Source: Kiloniellales bacterium
GTDB lineage: Bacteria; Pseudomonadota; Alphaproteobacteria; Kiloniellales; JAKSDN01
DNA: 15,553 bases
Direction of reading: 5' to 3'
NCBI GenBank assembly: GCA_022360075.1
Contig: JAKSDN010001052.1
Span: forward strand, 1-15,553
The position numbers and the translations under genes were made by a program. This document shows, piece after piece, positions 13,730-15,553 of this stretch. The notes beneath the pieces were generated by a model that searched no databases, was not told where the DNA came from, and worked only from the letters and a program-made list of their open reading frames with translations. Position 1 is the stretch's first letter. The number at the start of each line of letters is the position of its first letter.

Positions 13730-14968
13730 CTAGCCGTGGGCTTGCCGGATCTCGGCCTGGACGCGGGAGGCGGCGATCGCCTGTGCCAAGTCTTCGATGA
13801 CATCCTCGGGGTCCTCGAGACCGACCGAAAGGCGAATCAGGCCCTCGGAGATACCGAGCTCGGCCCGCGCCTCCGCGCTCAGGCGCTGATGCGTCGTCGT
13901 CGCAGGGTGCGTCGCCAAGCTCTTGGAATCGCCCAGATTGTTCGAGATGTCCACGAGGCGCAAAGCGTTCAACAGACGGAAGGCCGCCGCCTTGCCGCCC
14001 TCGATCTCGAACGCGAGGATCGAGCCTGTGTCCGCCATCTGACGCTGCGCCAGGGCCCGCTGCGGATGGCTGTCGAGGCCCGGATAGAGGACTTGGGTGA
14101 CGGCGCCCTCGCCTTCCAGGAAACTTGCCACCCGACGCGCGTTCGCACAGTGGCGTTCTAGCCTCAGCTCCAACGTCTCCAGCCCCTTGACCAAGACCCA
14201 AGCGTTGAAAGGACTCATCGACGGTCCCGTGTGCCGATAGAAAGGCACCAACGAATCCTGGATGTAGCTGCGCGATCCCAGAATCGCGCCGCCGAGACAG
14301 CGGCCCTGGCCATCGATGTGCTTGGTCGCGGAGTAGACGACGATGTCGGCGCCAAACGCCATGGGACGCTGCAGCACCGGACTGGCGAAGACATTGTCGA
14401 CCACCACCTTAGCTCCGGCCCGATGGGCCAAGGCCGAGACCGCCTCGAGGTCGATGACCTCGAGTGTCGGGTTGGAGGGGGTCTCGAGAAAGACGCAGGC
14501 CGCGCCCGGGGCCAAGGCCTGCTCCCAAGCGTCGAGATCCCGGCCATCGATCAAGACCGTCTCGATGCCGAAGCGAGGGAGGATCTCGGCGATGATGACA
14601 TGGCACGAGCCAAAGAGGGCGCGAGAGGCAACGACGCGATCCCCAGCCTTCAAAAGGCACATCATCGAGGCAAAGACCGCCGCCATCCCGCTGGCGGTCG
14701 CCCGGCAGGCCTCGGCCCGCTCGAGCCGGCATAGCCGCTCCTCGAACATGGTGACCGTCGGGTTTCCATAGCGGGAATAGATGTAGCGCTCTGCATCGCC
14801 TTTGAAGGCGGCCTCGGCCTCTTCGGCCGAGCGGTAGACATAGCCCGACGTCAGATAGAGCGCTTCGGCCGTCTCGCCGAACTCGCTACGGGTCAGGCCG
14901 CCGCGCACCAGCTCGGTCTGCTGACGCCAGCCGCTGTGAGCCCAGGCCTTGCCTTCCTTGTCGGTCAT
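13730..14968 (-). CDS. metZ: O-succinylhomoserine sulfhydrylase
   Basis: This 412-residue, PLP-dependent Cys/Met-metabolism enzyme makes homocysteine from O-succinylhomoserine and sulfide, the direct sulfhydrylation route to methionine in the cytoplasm. The PLP lysine is Lys216 in Y-S-A-T-K-H-I-D-G-Q-G-R-C-L-G-G. The H-I-D-G-Q-G-R-C continuation is typical of MetZ rather than MetB or cystathionine beta-lyase. Y-S-R-Y-G-N-P-T (64-71) and the PLP-nitrogen aspartate Asp191 in V-V-V-D-N-V-F-A-S-P are intact. The ATG at 14968 is preferred, with GGTGGA seven bases upstream. A GTG at 14980 would add four residues and sit two bases after the upstream gene's stop. It is co-transcribed with the rhodanese gene and converges on the pilus locus. 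Confidence 0.92.
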   Translation of the reverse strand: MTDKEGKAWAHSGWRQQTELVRGGLTRSEFGETAEALYLTSGYVYRSAEEAEAAFKGDAERYIYSRYGNPTVTMFEERLCRLERAEACRATASGMAAVFASMMCLLKAGDRVVASRALFGSCHVIIAEILPRFGIETVLIDGRDLDAWEQALAPGAACVFLETPSNPTLEVIDLEAVSALAHRAGAKVVVDNVFASPVLQRPMAFGADIVVYSATKHIDGQGRCLGGAILGSRSYIQDSLVPFYRHTGPSMSPFNAWVLVKGLETLELRLERHCANARRVASFLEGEGAVTQVLYPGLDSHPQRALAQRQMADTGSILAFEIEGGKAAAFRLLNALRLVDISNNLGDSKSLATHPATTTHQRLSAEARAELGISEGLIRLSVGLEDPEDVIEDLAQAIAASRVQAEIRQAHG

Positions 14969-14982
14969 GAGCCGGTCCACCC

Positions 14983-15408
14983 TCAGCCCTGGAACCAGGG
15001 CAAACCGCGCGCTTTCCAGCCCGACGCGCCGCCTCGATGGCGATCGCCGTCGAGCGGCCCCTCGAAACCCTCGGCCACGTTGTAACAGCGCGAATAGCCG
15101 GCAGTCGTCAAAGCGATCGCCGCATCACGCGAGCGCTGGCCAGAGCGGCAGATCATCAGCAATGGCTGGTCGGGCCCCGGGCCAGACTCCCTCACCATCG
15201 CGACGAAATCCTCGTTCAAACGCATGTCCGGGAAAACCTGCCAGGAGATGCACTGGACCTCCTTGCCGAGCCCGGACAGGTCCGGCAGCCCGACATAGCG
15301 CCACTCCGCTTCGGTCCGGACGTCGAGCAGAAGCGCGCCAGCCTCGCCCTTCAGCAGTTCCCAAGCCTCCAGCGGGGACAAGTCTCCCGCGTATTGCTGG
15401 CCATTCAT
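14983..15408 (-). CDS. Rhodanese-like sulfurtransferase
   Basis: This single rhodanese domain protein has 141 residues. It contains L-L-L-D-V-R-T-E-A-E-W near residue 26, the catalytic loop C-R-S-G-Q-R-S with Cys87 as the persulfide-carrying residue, and a final 'G-F-E-G-x-L-D' element typical of the fold. The predicted activity is transfer of sulfane sulfur to an acceptor. Placed just upstream of metZ (2-14 bases between stop and start, depending on the metZ start), it may feed or buffer sulfide for homocysteine synthesis, an inference from context; such pairs recur in alphaproteobacteria. The start is well supported by AAGGGA eight bases before the ATG. No signal peptide is seen, so it is cytoplasmic. 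Confidence 0.88.
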   Translation of the reverse strand: MNGQQYAGDLSPLEAWELLKGEAGALLLDVRTEAEWRYVGLPDLSGLGKEVQCISWQVFPDMRLNEDFVAMVRESGPGPDQPLLMICRSGQRSRDAAIALTTAGYSRCYNVAEGFEGPLDGDRHRGGASGWKARGLPWFQG

Positions 15409-15428
15409 TTATCTAGTCCCTTGCCCTG

Positions 15429-15442
15429 CCCGGCGCGCCGGG
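15429..15442. repeat. Perfect 14-base palindrome in the rhodanese-metZ leader
   Basis: The sequence cccggcgcgccggg is fully self-complementary. It lies between the putative promoter and the ribosome binding site of the rhodanese gene. It could be an operator or a short RNA hairpin, but GC-rich palindromes of this size are not rare in such a genome. Confidence 0.35.
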
Positions 15443-15463
15443 ACGGTCGCCCAGGGGGCGCGG

Positions 15464-15493
15464 ACCATAGCAGAGTGGCCTCTTGGCGGCCAA
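15464..15493 (-). promoter_or_regulatory. Putative promoter of the rhodanese-metZ operon
   Basis: On the reverse strand TTGGCC (15493-15488) and TATGGT (15469-15464) are separated by 18 bases. The start would be near 15457, giving a leader of about 50 bases that contains the 14-base palindrome. The leader is too short, and lacks the conserved elements, for a SAM riboswitch as far as I can see. Confidence 0.35.
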
Positions 15494-15553
15494 TCGGAAT
15501 CTCGGTCGGCAAGGCCCGAAATCGAGCAATCCTTAAGCAATGGTCAAGGCTCC

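Noticed and set aside
15409..15460. SAM riboswitch in the rhodanese-metZ leader
   Set aside because: The leader is only about 50 bases and shows one short palindrome, with no pseudoknot or conserved SAM-II-like core that I can recognise.
1..15553. CRISPR arrays, tRNA or rRNA genes, insertion sequences, defence or phage genes
   Set aside because: No regularly spaced direct repeats, cloverleaf sequences, transposase or integrase motifs, or phage proteins were seen on either strand.

Overview
The window is high-GC DNA from a bacterium, most likely an alphaproteobacterium, perhaps in the broad Rhodospirillales group. The evidence is the cpa/tad gene content and order, a metZ-rhodanese pair, and two palindromic intergenic repeats of types common in that class. 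The order-level placement is an inference from general resemblance.

The dominant content is a Tad (tight adherence, Flp-type IVb) pilus locus at about 2.65-13.65 kb. It begins with a 59-residue Flp prepilin gene (2742-2921), preceded by an AT-rich promoter island and followed by a strong hairpin terminator. Eight same-strand genes follow with almost no spacing: cpaA (prepilin peptidase), cpaB (SAF-domain assembly protein), cpaC (outer-membrane secretin), cpaD (lipoprotein), cpaE (MinD-like localisation ATPase), cpaF/tadA (motor ATPase), tadB and tadC (inner-membrane platform). A TPR lipoprotein gene (tadD) is inverted and converges on tadC. Beyond it, divergently, lie two overlapping TadE-family pseudopilin genes. 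CpaA would process Flp and probably both TadE-like proteins, which share the same G|A-x3-E-[YF] cleavage signature. CpaF with TadB and TadC would push pilin through the CpaC/CpaB/CpaD channel, with CpaE positioning the machine and TadD probably acting as an outer-membrane assembly factor.

Flanks: on the left, a leftward PAP2-superfamily membrane phosphatase/transferase gene (558-1646) with its own terminator, and a rightward gene for a 138-residue single-pass membrane protein of unknown function (1851-2267). On the right, a leftward two-gene unit encodes a rhodanese and MetZ (O-succinylhomoserine sulfhydrylase) and converges on the pilus locus. Positions 1-509 hold no convincing gene, but contain an imperfect 112-bp palindromic repeat.

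I do not see an undescribed system: this is a largely canonical Tad locus. The features most worth a second look are an apparent duplication of the N-terminal helical domain in CpaF, an EF-hand-like acidic loop in the first TadE protein, the inverted tadD that splits the locus, and the pilin/terminator arrangement that could set pilin-to-machinery stoichiometry.
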